NCBI GenBank assembly: GCA_033765305.1
Contig: JANRID010000050.1
Span: 19,403-83,402, forward strand
Direction of reading: 5' to 3'
Source of the DNA: RDXT01 sp033765305
Lineage (GTDB): Bacteria > Bacteroidota > Bacteroidia > J057
Length of the DNA: 64,000 nucleotides
The translations under genes and the position numbers were made by a program. Below are positions 44,172 through 56,700 of this stretch, piece after piece. The notes under the pieces were generated by a model. The model was not told where the DNA came from, did not search any database, and saw only the letters and a program-made list of their open reading frames with translations. Each line of letters starts with the position of its first letter. Positions within the stretch are counted from its first letter, which is position 1.

Positions 44172-46631
44172 TTACATCGGATCCACATCCGCCACAATGC
44201 GGAGGGTTTTGAGCGGAGCCTGCTCGAAGTATGCGGCGATGGCGTCCTGGAGGGCCTGGCGCCAGCCGGCGGCGGGCAGATCTCGGCGCAGCTTGACGAG
44301 GATCTGCATGCGGTAGCGGTTGCGGACACGCGCCACGAGCGCGTAGTCGGGGCCGAGGAGGTTGCTGCCGAAGAGGGGCCGCAGCAGCGCGGCGAGGCGC
44401 TGGCTTTCGGCCTCGATGAAAGCCTGCTCCGGATGCTGGAGCTCCAGCCGCAGCAGCCGCGTGTAGGGCGGATAGCCATTGGCCTGGCGGCCGGGCGTCT
44501 CGCTATCGTAGAAGTGCCGGTACGGCCGTTCGATGGCATTGAGCACCAGATGGTCCGGCATGTAGGTCTGGATGATCACCTGCCCGCGCTTGGTGCTGCG
44601 GCCTGAGCGGCCCGCCACCTGGGTGAGGAGCTGGTAGGCCTGCTCGTAGGCCCGGAAGTCGGGGTAGGTGAGGAGGTGGTCGGCGAGAATGACCCCCACC
44701 AGCGTCACATTCTCGAAATCCAGCCCCTTGGACACCATCTGCGTCCCGACGAGGATATCGGTCTGCCGCTGCTCGAAACTGGAGATGAGCTGCTGGTAGC
44801 CGTACTTGGTGCGGGTGGTGTCGAGGTCCATGCGCCGGACCTGGTATTCGGGAAAGCGGGTCTGCACCTCCTCTTCGATGCGCTCGGTGCCGATGCCGGC
44901 CCGGCGGAGGGTATAATTGCCGCATTCGGGGCAGGCATTGACCTGGTAGTCGGTATGGCCGCAGTAATGGCAGCGGAGGTGCTGGTGCTGCTTGTGGTAG
45001 GTGAGGCTGATGTCGCAGTTGATGCAGCTGGGGGAATAGCCGCAGGTCTCGCAGAGGAGGTAGGGGGCGTAGCCCCGGCGGTTCTGGAAGAGGATGACCT
45101 GCTCCTTGCGGGCGAGGGTATCGCGGATGGCCTGTTCGAGGGGCTGGGAGAAAATGCCCTGCACGCGCCCGGCTTTGCGCTCCGCGCGCAGGTCGATGAG
45201 CCGGATTTCGGGCGGCGTGGCGGCTACGGCGCGCTTGGGCAGCTCCACGAGGGTGTATTTGCCCCGGAGGGCATTGTGGTAGCTTTCCATGGAAGGCGTG
45301 GCGGAGCCCAGCACGATGGGGCAGCCCCATTGCCCGGCATAATAAATGGCCGTGTCGCGGGCGTGGTAGCGGGGGGCGGGCTCGTGCTGCTTGAAGGAGC
45401 CGTCGTGCTCCTCGTCCACCAGGATCAGCCCCAGGTCCTGAAACGGGAGAAACACCGCAGAGCGGACGCCGATGACCACCTGGTATCTGCGGGTGCGGAC
45501 ATGCTGCCAGATCTCGACGCGCTCGGCGTCGGTGAAGCGGCTGTGGTACACGCCGACGGCCTCGCCGAGCTCGCCCTGCACGCGGTCGATGATCTGCTTG
45601 GTGAGGGTGATTTCGGGCAGCAGGTACAGGGCCTGGCGGCCCTGGGCGAGGGCTTCGCGGATCAGCTCGATGTAGAGGTGGGTCTTGCCGCTGCCGGTGA
45701 CGCCGTGCAGCAGCACCGGGCGGCCCGGATGGGCGCGGAAGCTTTCGCGGATCTGGCCCAGCGCCTGCTCCTGGCCGGCGGTGAGCGTCACCGGATGCCG
45801 GGCGGCGGGATAGCCATGCAGCTCCAGCCGGTCGGTCTGCACGGATTCAGCCACAATGAACCCCTTGTCGATCAGCGCTTTGACAGCGCCGGGGCCCAGG
45901 TCCAGCTGTTTGAGCGCCTCCGTCTGGGGGACGATGCGCCCCTGCTGGTATTCGGCGGCGATGTGGAGCAGGAGCGTCTCCTGATGCGGGGCGCGGCTCA
46001 GCGAGTCGAAGGCGGCGGCGAGCCGCTCGCGGCTGGTGCAGGCTTCGCTGAGGCGGAGGAAGGTTTTGAGCTTCGGCTTGTACCGCTCTTCCACCTCCTG
46101 CTTCAGGACAATGAGGCCCCGCGCAGCCATGGTGCGCAGGCGGGGCAGGGGATTTTCGATATTCCAGATGGGAATGACCTCCTGGAGGGTCAGGGCGGGC
46201 TGGATGTGCAGGGCTTCGAGCAGCAGGTACTCGCGGTCGTCGAGGGGCAGCTCTTCCCAGGCCAGCTGGGGCGTCATTTCGATGCGGAGGGCGCTTTCGG
46301 GCTTCAGGCCTGCGGGGAGGGCTGCTTTGAGGACCTCGCCGGGGGTGCAGTGGTAATAAAACGCCATCCAGTCGTACAGGCGCAGCTGCGCCTCGTAGAG
46401 GGAAGGCGCATCGTCGAGCAGTTCGTCCACCTCCTTGAGCTTCGCCGGATCGGGGGTGCCGGTGGCGGCTTCGCGCAGGCGGGCGATCACGCCGGTATAG
46501 ATTTTCTGTTTTCCGAAATGCACCAGCACGCGCATGCCGGGGGCCGCCCGCTGCGCGTCTTCGTGTTTGATCCGGTAATCGAAGTTAGATTTTACCGGAA
46601 GGGGTAAAATTATTTCAGCGATCAGGCTCAC
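44172..46631 (-). CDS. priA: Primosomal protein N' (replication restart helicase), about 819 aa
   Basis: GTG at 46631 (VSLIAEIILPLPVKSNFDYR) is preferred. The frame opens at 46673, but a promoter-like TATATTCG lies between the two. Helicase motifs: LHGVTGSGKTHLYIELI (Walker A), DEEHDGSFKQ, LGSATPSMES, and QVAGRSGRSTKRGQVIIQT. Zinc-binding cysteine pairs are in LLCETCGYSPSCINCD and LRCHYCGH...CPECG. PriA reloads the replisome at stalled forks and also resolves D-loops. Complete. Confidence 0.95.
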   Translation of the reverse strand: MSLIAEIILPLPVKSNFDYRIKHEDAQRAAPGMRVLVHFGKQKIYTGVIARLREAATGTPDPAKLKEVDELLDDAPSLYEAQLRLYDWMAFYYHCTPGEVLKAALPAGLKPESALRIEMTPQLAWEELPLDDREYLLLEALHIQPALTLQEVIPIWNIENPLPRLRTMAARGLIVLKQEVEERYKPKLKTFLRLSEACTSRERLAAAFDSLSRAPHQETLLLHIAAEYQQGRIVPQTEALKQLDLGPGAVKALIDKGFIVAESVQTDRLELHGYPAARHPVTLTAGQEQALGQIRESFRAHPGRPVLLHGVTGSGKTHLYIELIREALAQGRQALYLLPEITLTKQIIDRVQGELGEAVGVYHSRFTDAERVEIWQHVRTRRYQVVIGVRSAVFLPFQDLGLILVDEEHDGSFKQHEPAPRYHARDTAIYYAGQWGCPIVLGSATPSMESYHNALRGKYTLVELPKRAVAATPPEIRLIDLRAERKAGRVQGIFSQPLEQAIRDTLARKEQVILFQNRRGYAPYLLCETCGYSPSCINCDISLTYHKQHQHLRCHYCGHTDYQVNACPECGNYTLRRAGIGTERIEEEVQTRFPEYQVRRMDLDTTRTKYGYQQLISSFEQRQTDILVGTQMVSKGLDFENVTLVGVILADHLLTYPDFRAYEQAYQLLTQVAGRSGRSTKRGQVIIQTYMPDHLVLNAIERPYRHFYDSETPGRQANGYPPYTRLLRLELQHPEQAFIEAESQRLAALLRPLFGSNLLGPDYALVARVRNRYRMQILVKLRRDLPAAGWRQALQDAIAAYFEQAPLKTLRIVADVDPM

Positions 46632-46910
46632 AGCGGCAGAACGTCGTGCTAAAAATGTTAGGCGAATATACACACAAATTCAGAATATCTATGCAGCCGG
46701 AATAAGAAAGCAGGCGCTGGCAGCGTTTGCAGTGACGTCCGGCTTCGTGTTGCGTCAAGATCATGTGCAAGCCCTGCTTGCGCCGGTTCTGTGAGCAGGG
46801 CTGCCATTGCCTGCTGCCGTCCGGGATGTTAAGTTTGGGCCGATTTTTGCAACAGCAGCGGGAAGCTGTTTTTCGACCTTCGGATTCTAACCGGAAGAGA
46901 CCCCGTGCTT

Positions 46911-47618
46911 ATGAAACATGCGCTACGCATTGTAGTATTCCTGCTCGCCAGCCTGGGGCATCAAGCCCGGGGCCAGTCTATCGAACAGCTGACCGCCGAG
47001 CGCACAGGCGATTCTGTGCGCATCCGGTACGAGCTGCGCGACTCGGTGCCGGGCCGGAGCTACCAGGTGAGCCTTTACGGGGTCATCGGGCGCGATACGG
47101 TGCTGCTGAAGGCAGTCAGCGGAGATGTGGGCGGGCCGGTCCGCCCGGGGCGCCGCGAAATCACCTGGAACGCCATCCGGGAGCTGGGCCGCTACCGCGG
47201 CTCGCTGCGCTTCGTGCTGCGCGCCGTGCCGGTGTTTGTGGTCTATCCCTTCCGGGGCCCTGCCTCCCACAAGCAGGGCCAGCCCGTCACCGCCGAATGG
47301 TACGGCGGCAACAGCATCCGCGATCCGCTGCTCATCGAGCTCTATCAGTACGACCAGCGCCTCGACACCCTGGACCGGGTGAAAGGCGTGTACCAGTATA
47401 CGTGGAAAATCCCGGGCGACCTGCCGCCCGGCGAAGGGTACCGGCTGCGCGTCAGCAGCCTGGCGCATCCGGAGGTGGCCGGGTTTACCCAGCCCTTCTC
47501 AGTGACGCGCCGCTTCTCCACCCGAGGCATTGCGCTGGCTTCCGGCGCGGTGTCGGCGGGCGCAGTTGCCGCGATTATCCTGGCCCGGATCCTGCCGCGC
47601 CCCCCGGATCCCGAATAA
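46911..47618 (+). CDS. Secreted hypothetical protein with C-terminal membrane segment, 235 aa
   Basis: ATG 46911 (MKHALRIVVFLLASLGHQAR) is a signal peptide. The mature part has repeated beta strands: TAERTGDSVRIRYELRDSVP, RREITWNAIRELGRYRGSL, GQPVTAEWYGGNSIRDPLLI, with G-D-V-G-x-P-x-x-P-G-R-R-x-I-x-W typical of a beta-sandwich (Ser/Thr-rich or Kre9-like) domain seen in Bacteroidota. A C-terminal helix (ASGAVSAGAVAAIILARIL) follows. Position just ahead of the giant secreted protein suggests a related surface role. Function unknown. Confidence 0.7.
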   Translation: MKHALRIVVFLLASLGHQARGQSIEQLTAERTGDSVRIRYELRDSVPGRSYQVSLYGVIGRDTVLLKAVSGDVGGPVRPGRREITWNAIRELGRYRGSLRFVLRAVPVFVVYPFRGPASHKQGQPVTAEWYGGNSIRDPLLIELYQYDQRLDTLDRVKGVYQYTWKIPGDLPPGEGYRLRVSSLAHPEVAGFTQPFSVTRRFSTRGIALASGAVSAGAVAAIILARILPRPPDPE

Positions 47619-47705
47619 GACCCAGCCTCCGGCGCCCGGCTTACGTTATTGTATAGATTGCGAGGTAGATTGCAAGCCTATTCCCGAAACACCCTGAACA
47701 ATACC

Positions 47706-50700
47706 ATGCATTTCCGCTACGTTCGGCCCCTTGCCCGTGTCCGTACGCTTGTCCTGCGCCTGCTGCTGCCGCTCTCTGCGTGCGGCACGCTTCCGGCTGC
47801 CGGCCAGGCTTTTCTGGATCAGACGGCCTCCGCGTTTTCTGGCCCTGCGCCCGCCGGCATATCCGGCGGCGAGCTGACCTGGGGCGATTTCGACTCCGAC
47901 AACGACCTCGATCTGCTCGTCACCGGCCAGGGATCCGGCGTGGGGTCGGTGGTCTCCAAGGTGTACCGCTACCAGTCGGGCCTGTTTGCCGAATACATCG
48001 GCGGCAGCTCCATCGTGGCCGTGGGCCAGTCGGCGGCAGCCTGGGCCGACTACGACAACGACGGGGACCTCGACCTCGTGATCTGCGGGCGCGATGCGTC
48101 CAATACCCGCCAGGCCCGCATGTACCGCTTTATCGGCTCGGCATTTACCCTGGACAATACCGCTACGCCTACCCTCATCGGGGTATCCCAGGCTGCGGTC
48201 GCCTGGGGCGACTACGACGGCGACGGCGACCTCGACCTCGCGGTCAGCGGCCAGGATGCCAGCTCGCAGCCTACCATGCGCCTCTACCGCAACGACGGCA
48301 GCTCGGTATTCTCACTTACCGGCATCGTCCTGCCCGGCATGACCGGCGGCACCATCGCCTGGGGCGACTACAACGGCGACGGCCTGCCCGACCTGCTCTA
48401 CACCGGCAACCCTGCCGGCAGCGGCGGCCTCACCCGCCTGTACCGCAGCCTCGGCGATACCCTCGTGCTGACGCCCACCTCGCTGCCGCAGGTGCGCGAC
48501 GGCAGCGCCGCCTGGGGCGACTACGACAACGACGGCGACCTGGATATCCTCCTCTCCGGCAACGACAACGGCACCCGCATCACCGAGGTCTATGTCAACA
48601 ACGGCTCCGGCAGCTTTACGCCGGCCAATGCCGGCCTCAACGGCATCGAGCAGGGCCGCGCCGTCTGGGGCGACTACAACAACGACGGCTGGCTCGACAT
48701 TCTGCTCAGCGGCAAGGATGGAAACGGAACCGCCAACGCCGCTACCCAGCTGTATGCCAACAACCAGTTCGGCGGATTCACCCTCGACGTGACCGCCTCG
48801 CTCACCCTCCAGAATGTCAACAACGGCTCCCGCGTCGCCTTCGGCGACTACAACAGCGACCGCCGGCTCGACATCGTGCTCTGCGGCCAGCAGAACGGCA
48901 ATACGCCGGTCTTCAGGCTCTATACCAGTCTCTCCCTGGCGGCCAATACCACGCCGGCGGCGCCTTCGGCGCTCCAGTCGGCGGTGGCAGGCAGCTCGGT
49001 GCTGCTCAAATGGTCGGCACCCGCCAGCACCGGCGCCACGCTCCGCCGCGGGCTCTCCTATAATTACTACATCGGCACGGCCTCCGCAGACGACAACATC
49101 GCCCCTGCCCAGGCCAATATTGCCCCGGCCTCGGCCAGCAACGGCTACCGGCGGATCGCCGCCGTCGGCGCCGTGAATGATACCTTCCTGACGGTCAGCG
49201 ATCTGGACCCTGGCGTATACTTCTGGTCCGTGCAGACGGTGGACAACGACTTCGAAGGCTCCGTATTCGCAGCGGAGCAGACCTTCACCATCACGCCGGG
49301 CGTCGTAGGCACCTCGGCCTTCGTGGATTCCACCGCAGCGGAGTTTACCACCATCCCCGGCGGCATCGATGACGGGGTCGTGGCATGGTTCGACCGGGAG
49401 AACGACGGCGATCTCGATTTCATCATCGCCGGCCTCGCCGACATCAACCCCACCGAACCCCGGACCCGGGTCTTCCGCAACAACAGCAGCGGCGTCGATT
49501 TTACCGACCTCTTTGCCCAGGGAACCAATACCAACCTTTCCCGCCTCTACCGCTCCGACCTCGCCATCGGCGACCTCGACCACGACAACGATCTCGACCT
49601 CGTGCTCTGCGGCCTGCTGCAGGACGATATCACCAACCGGACTGAAGTATGGCTCCAGACGGGCAGCGGATCGGGCAATTACACCAACGTCGTGCTGCCC
49701 TCCGGATTTCCGCAGGTGCGCGACGGAAGCCTGGATCTGGGCGACTACGACAACGACGGCGACCTCGACCTGCTCATCACGGGCAATACCACCGGCGGGG
49801 CGGTGACGGCCATCTATAAAAATATGTTCATCCCGAACGGCAGCCTCAGCTTCACCCTCGATGCAGCCGCCACTTCGAACATGAACAAGGTCGTCAGCGG
49901 CGATGCCGCCTTCGGCGACTACAACCGCGACGGATTTCCGGACATTGTCCTGACCGGCCTCGACGGCACGACCGGCAATCCGGTCGGCGTCGTGTACCGC
50001 AACAACGGCAACGGCACCTTCGCCCAGGCTTCCCCCATTATTCCGGTAGAGCAGAGCAGCGTCGCCTGGGGCGACATCAACAACGACGGCTACCTCGACC
50101 TCGCCGTCACCGGCCTGCGCCAGGTCAGCGGAGTGCCCACGCCGGAAACCGCGATTTACCGCTATATTCCCGCGTTTTCAACCTTCTTCCCGGTTACCGA
50201 CGGCATCCGCGACCTCGCCACCGGCAGCGTCGCCTGGGGCGACTACGACAGCGACGGCTTCATCGACCTGCTCATCACCGGGCGCGATATCAACGGCACG
50301 GCGCATACGGAGGTGTACCGCAACACCGATCCTTTCAACTTCGTCCTCACCGTCGATGCCAGCTCTTCGGCGACGCTGACCGGCATCGAGCGGGGCAATG
50401 CCGCCTGGGGCGACTACGACAACGACGGCAAGCTCGATATTCTGCTCTCCGGCTCCACCAACGGCGGCGCAAACCGCATCCTGAAGATCTACCGCAACAT
50501 CCATCCCTCGGCAAGCACGCCGCCGGGCATTCCCTCCAAGCTGCGCGCCCAGCTGGACGGCTACGCGGTCCGGCTGACCTGGGACCCGCCGCTGAGTTCA
50601 TCCGCAGTGAGCAGCGAGGGCTACACCTACGCCCTGTATGTGGACGGGCCGGCAGCCGGCAGCACCGATGTGCGCTCGCCCATGTCCAGCCTGTCCACCG

Positions 50701-53700
50701 GATACCGGCGGGTGGCGGAACTGGGCAAAGCGGGAACCCGCCGTGAAGTCGTGCTGCGCAACCTGCCTGCCGGCCTCTACACCTGGAGTGTGCAGACCAT
50801 CGACCAGTCGCTGGAAGGATCGCCCTTTGCTGCTTCGCAAACTTTCGAGTACGAGGATCCCACCTTCCTCGATGCCACTGCCGCCACCTTCCCCGTCACG
50901 CCGCCTGCGCGGCTGCGCGATGCATCGGCGGCTTTCGGCGACATCGGCGATTTCCTGGGAAATGACGGAAGCGGCGACGGATTTCTGGATCTGGTCATCT
51001 CCGGCCTGGGCGACAACAACCAGCCGGTGACCCAGCTCTTCCGTTATGACACGCTCCAGGACCGTTATGTGCGCGACCAGTCGGCGCCGCTGCCTGGGAT
51101 GTACGGCGGCCAGGTCGCCTGGGGCGACTACGACCATGACAACCGCGCCGATCTGCTCATTGCGGGCGAAAGCAGCAGCGGACCGCTTGCGGCGGTGTAC
51201 CGGAATGTGCTGGGCAGCTTCTCGGCTTCGCCGCCCAACGTGATTTCCCTCACCGGCATCCGCAACGGCGCTGCCGCCTGGGCTGATATCGACGCCGACG
51301 GGCATCAGGATGTGATGCTCTCGGGCGAAGACGCCGGCGGCCAGCCGCAGACCCTCTTTTTCCTCAACCAGCAGGGGCAGGGCTTTGCGCCGGCCGGCAA
51401 TCTGGGCGTGGAGGCGCTCAAAGGCAGCGCCGCCGCCTGGACAGACTACAACCATGACGGCTATCCGGATCTGATCATCGCAGGGCGCAATGCTGCGAAT
51501 GTCCGGTTCTGCCAGCTCTACGCCAACAACCGCCAGGGCGGCTTTGTGCCGGCGCCGGGCATTGTGCTGCCGCAGATCGCCGATGCAGCCCTGGACTGGG
51601 GCGACTACAACGCCGACGGCTGGGCCGATCTGGCCATGAGCGGCAGTACGGCCACCGGGCGCATCACCCGCGTGTACCGCAACAACAGCGGCATTTCCTT
51701 CACCGACATCGGCGGCGGCCTGCCCCCGGTGGAGCAGGGCGCCATTGCCTGGGGCGACTACAACAACGACGGCTACAGCGATCTGATCTACGTGGGGCAA
51801 AGCTCCGGCTCGGTTGCCGACCGGATTGCGCAGCTCTACCGCTACGACAGCGGCACGCAGAATTTTGTGAACGAATACCTCGCGGCGGCACCGGTGCCTG
51901 CCGTAGCCGGCGGCGCCGCCCTCGTCTGGGGCGATTTCGACCGCAACGGCAAGCTGGACCTCCTGGCGATGGGCCAGCGGACTGCTGCGCCCGATTCGGG
52001 CAGCTTTGCGCTGCTGCGGAATGTAGATGCGGCCAGCCCCACCCGGCCGGGAGCGCCTTCGGCGCTCAGCGCCCAAGTCGCCGGCTTTGAAGTGCTGCTC
52101 CGCTGGACCGCGCCTTCCAACGTGCCTGCCGCCATCCGCCGCAGCCTGACGTACAATGTCTACATCGGGACCAGCCCCGGCGCCACCGGCGTCCGCTCGC
52201 CCCTCGCGCGGCTCAATGCCGGCGTCAACGCCGGCGTGCGGAAAATCGCCGTCCGGGGCACGGCCCAGGATACGACCGCGTTCCGGATCGCCGGGCTGCC
52301 GGCCGGAACCTATTTCTGGTCCGTGCAGGCGGTGGATGCCGATCTGGAAGGCGGCGTCTTTGCCGCCGAACAGCAGTTTGCCTATGAACCGCCGCTCTTC
52401 GCCGACTCTACGGCAGCAGTGTTTGGCGCGCTTCCTGCGGGCGTCAGCGACGGCGACCTGGCATGGGCCGATTACGACCTCGACGGCGACGCCGATCTGG
52501 CAGTAGCTGGCCTCACGTCCGGCGGCGCCATCACCAAAATCTACCGCAACCAGGCCGGAAGCCTGACGGAAGCCATTGCCCTGCCCGGCCTGTCGCAGGC
52601 CCGGCTTCGCTGGGGCGATCTCGACCGCGACAATGACCCGGACCTGATCGCCTCCGGCGAGCTCGCCGGCACCCCCGTGCTGCGCCTCTACCGCAATGAC
52701 GGCGGCGGCGTGTTTACGCCGCTTTCCCACAGCCTGCCCGGCATCACGGGCGGCTCGCTGGCAATGGCCGATGTGGACTACGACGGCGACGAGGACCTGC
52801 TCATCGCCGGCCAGGGTGCTTCAGGGCCGGTAAGCGAAATCTACCTGAACAGCGGATCGGGCAGCTTTACCGCCCTGGGCGCAGGCTTTACCCCCCTGGC
52901 CAATGGAGAGGCCCTCTTGATCGACTATAATACGGACGGCTTCCCCGACGTCCTGCTCACCGGAACGGATGCCGGCGGCCAGCAGGCGGCCCTGCTGTAC
53001 CGGAACACGGGACGGCGCACCTTCGAGCTGGTGCCCAGTCCCGGACTGCCCCCGCTCGAAAACAGCCGCGCCGACTGGAGCGATTACGACAGCGACGGCT
53101 ACCCGGACCTGCTGCTCAGCGGACGCAGCGGCAATACGCTCATTACCCGGGTGTACCGCAACCTGAACGGCAGCGGCTCGTTCAACAATACCTTCTCCCT
53201 GGCAACCGTAGGGGAACGGGGCGCGGCGCGCTGGTGCGACCTTAACAACGACCAGCGGGCAGATTTCATCGTGACGGGCGCATCCGACCTGAGCGGATCG
53301 GCCCGCGAGGTGCGGGTGCTGCTGAACACCGGCTCCGGATTTGCAGACAAGCCTATTCTGGCGCTGCCGCTGGAAGCTGCGGATGCAGCGGCCATGGCTT
53401 TCGGCGATTACGACGGGGACGGCAGGCCCGATCTCGCCTGGACCGGCCGCACCTCGGCCTCTCCGCTCAGCTGCGCCTTCCGCCTGTACCACAATGCCGA
53501 TACCGCCGCCAATCAGGTTCCCCTGCCGCCGGTCAGCCTGGCGGCACAGCAGCGGGGCGATACGCTGATCTTCTCCTGGAGTCCGCCGGCTGGCGGGCTG
53601 GCAAACAGCTATGCGCTCTACATCGGAACTGCGGCAGGCAGCACTGGCGTGCGTTCGCCGCTTGCAGCCGTGCCGCAAGGCTTCCGCCGGGTCATCCTGC

Positions 53701-56700
53701 CGGGCGGCGCAGGCCAGTCCACCCGGACGCGGCTCTACGGCATGCCGGGCGGCACCTATTTCTGGAGCGTGCAGTCGGTCAATCCGGGCCTTGAAGGATC
53801 AGCCTTTGCAGCGGAGCGCACCGTGGCCTACGTGCCGCCGGCGCTCGTGGATGTGTCTCAGAGCCAGCTGCTTGCCGGTGCCGGTGCGGACCGGGCAGCG
53901 ATTGCGTGGGCAGATGCGGACCTCGACGGCGATCTCGACCTGGCCGTCAGCGGGGCCATTGCGGACAACCAGGCCTCGACGTATCTGCTCTCGAACACCG
54001 GCGGGCAGTTTGTGCTCAACACCGGCGCATCTGCCCTACTTGAAGACCTGCAGTTCAGCCACCTGGCCTGGGCCGACTATGACCTCGACGGCGATCTGGA
54101 CCTGATCCTGACCGGCGAGACGCCCGGAAACGGCGGGCCCGGCGCAGGCCAGCGCAGCACGCGCCTGTACCAGAATGACGGCTCCGGCAGCTTCACCGAA
54201 GACCCTGCCGGCAGCAGCCTGCCAGATCTGACGGCAGCCGCCGCTGCCTGGGGGGATTACGACAATGACGGCGATCCCGATCTGTTCCTGGCCGGGAGCA
54301 GCAGCTCCGGCCGCATAGCGGCGCTCTTCCGCAACGACCAGGGCAGCTTCGTGCAGGACAACAGCCTGAATATCAATGGTGTGGACCTGGCTGCTGCCGC
54401 CTGGGCCGACTATGACCGGGACGGCGACCTGGATCTGGCAGTCAGCGGCGCTACTGCCACCGGGCAGTCGTCGCGGATCTTCCGCAACGACGGCATCCGG
54501 GGCGGATTCACCCAGCTCACCAGCGTGCAGGCGCCTCTGGCCGCCGTCAAGGACGGCAGCCTCGCCTGGGCCGATTATGACCGGGACGGCTTCATGGATC
54601 TTCTGCTGACGGGAGATTCGAGCAGCATCGGGGTAGTGCCGGTGGCCTTTGTATTCCGCTACGACCATGCTGCCGGGCGTTTTGTGCGCCAGCCTTTCGG
54701 CTTGCCGGGCATTGCGCAGGGACAGGGCATATGGGGCGATTTCGATGAGGACGGCCGGCCGGACATTGCGCTTGCAGGACGCGGCGCATCGGGGCGGCTG
54801 ATGCGGGTATACCGGAATACCGGCTCCGGTTTTGCTGAGGAATCGGCTTCCGGGACGGGCTTCACCAGCCTGGATGCGGACGGAACGGCAGCCTGGGGCG
54901 ATGCCGACGGAGACGGGCGCCTCGATCTGGCGGCGGCAGGCCGCCGGGGCGATTCGCCTGCGCAGCGGACGCTCCGCCTGTACCGCAATGTGCTCGGCAG
55001 CACCCTGGCGCAGCCTGCGGTGCCGGCAAGCCTGTCTGCCGAGCTTTCGGGCGACTCTGTGGTGCTTACATGGAATCTGCCGCCCGGCGCAGCAGACCTC
55101 ACCTTCAACGTCTACGTCGGCTCGGCTCCGGGCCTGGCCGATGTGGTGAGTCCGGCTTCGGACCTGGCATCGGGCTACCGGCGGCTGCCCGGGCCCGGCA
55201 ATGCCGGCCGGCGCAGCCGCTTCCGCCTCAAAGGACTCGAGCCCGGCACGTACTACTGGAGCGTGCAGTCGGTCAATGCCGGCCTGGATGGCTCGCCCTT
55301 TGCCGCCGAACAGTCGTTTGCCTTCGATCCGGCCCAGTTTGTGCTGGTCAATTCGATCGCCTTCGATACGCTTGCCCTGCCGGATATTGAACAGGGTGCG
55401 CTGGCCTGGGGGGATTACGACCTCGACGGCGATCTGGATCTGGCGGTGGGCGGCTCTGCTTCCACCGGCCTGATCGGGCGGCTGTACAACAACCAGAACC
55501 GCCAGGGGTTTGTGGCCGATGCGGCTGCCTCCGCTGTAATTGCCGATATGCAGGAAGGGCAGCTGGCCTGGGCCGACTACGACCTGGACGGCGATCTGGA
55601 TCTGGCGCTTGCCGGCCTGACCTCCAATGGGCCCGCTGCGCACATCTACCGCAATACCGGCGGCACCTTCGACCGCATCGATGTCGGCTGGCAGCCGGTG
55701 CGGGATGCTGCGCTGGCCTGGGGCGACTACGACAACGACGGCGACCCGGACCTGGTCCTCAGTGGGCTCAACGGCACGACGCCTTTTACCCGCCTCTACC
55801 GCAACAGCGGCAACGGGTCCTTTGCCAACTCCAACGTGCCGCTGATCCAGGTCTATGAGGGTGACCTGGCCTGGCTGGACCTGAACCGGGACAGCTATCT
55901 GGACCTGATCGTGGCAGGCCGCTCGGCAGCGCCGGGCAATCCGCCGGTGATCCAGGCGTATCTCAATCAGGGCAACGGAACCTTCACCGCTGCGGCAGGC
56001 CTGTTCCCGTCCGGGTTTGCGCTCAGCAAGGCCCGGATCGATGTGGCCGATGCCAACAACGACGGCTACCCGGATCTGGCCATCTGCGGCCTCGATGCGC
56101 TGGGCACGCCGGCGGCCCGGGTGTTCCGCAATGAACGCAACCTGACCTTCGCCCCGATTCCGGTGCCTGACCTTCCGCAAGCGGCAGGCGGCGAGATCCG
56201 CTGGGCCGACTACGACAGCGACGGCTACGCCGATCTGGCCATCAGCGGGGCGCTGGCTTCGGGCGCACCGGTCACCCTGATCCTGCGCAGCGACAGCGGA
56301 CGCACCTTCGTGCCCGATCCCAAAGTAAACCAGGCAATTGCAGACGTAAGCCAGGGGGCTATGGCCTGGGGCGACTACAACAACGACCGGAAGCCCGATC
56401 TGGTGCTGACCGGCCGCCGCACGTCTTCGCCGCTGCGCCGGGGGCTGTTTCTCTATCAGAATCAGGAGCCTACGCCCAATACGACTGCCCCCGCTCCGGT
56501 GGTGCTGCGGGCAGAAGTGGACGGCCTCGATGTCCGCCTGTTCTGGGACCCGCCGCCAGGCTACCCTGCAGACCGCGTGGAGGGGCTTTCGTACAACCTG
56601 TCCATGACCGTATCGACGCCTGCATCCCGCCAGGTCGTGTCGCCGGAGGCCTCCATCATTCCGCCGAACAACGGATACCGCCGGGTTGCGCAGCTGGGCA

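Noticed and set aside
44099..44539. 146-codon minus-strand ORF overlapping the end of priA
   Set aside because: Out of frame with the clear PriA coding region; codon pattern is a shadow.
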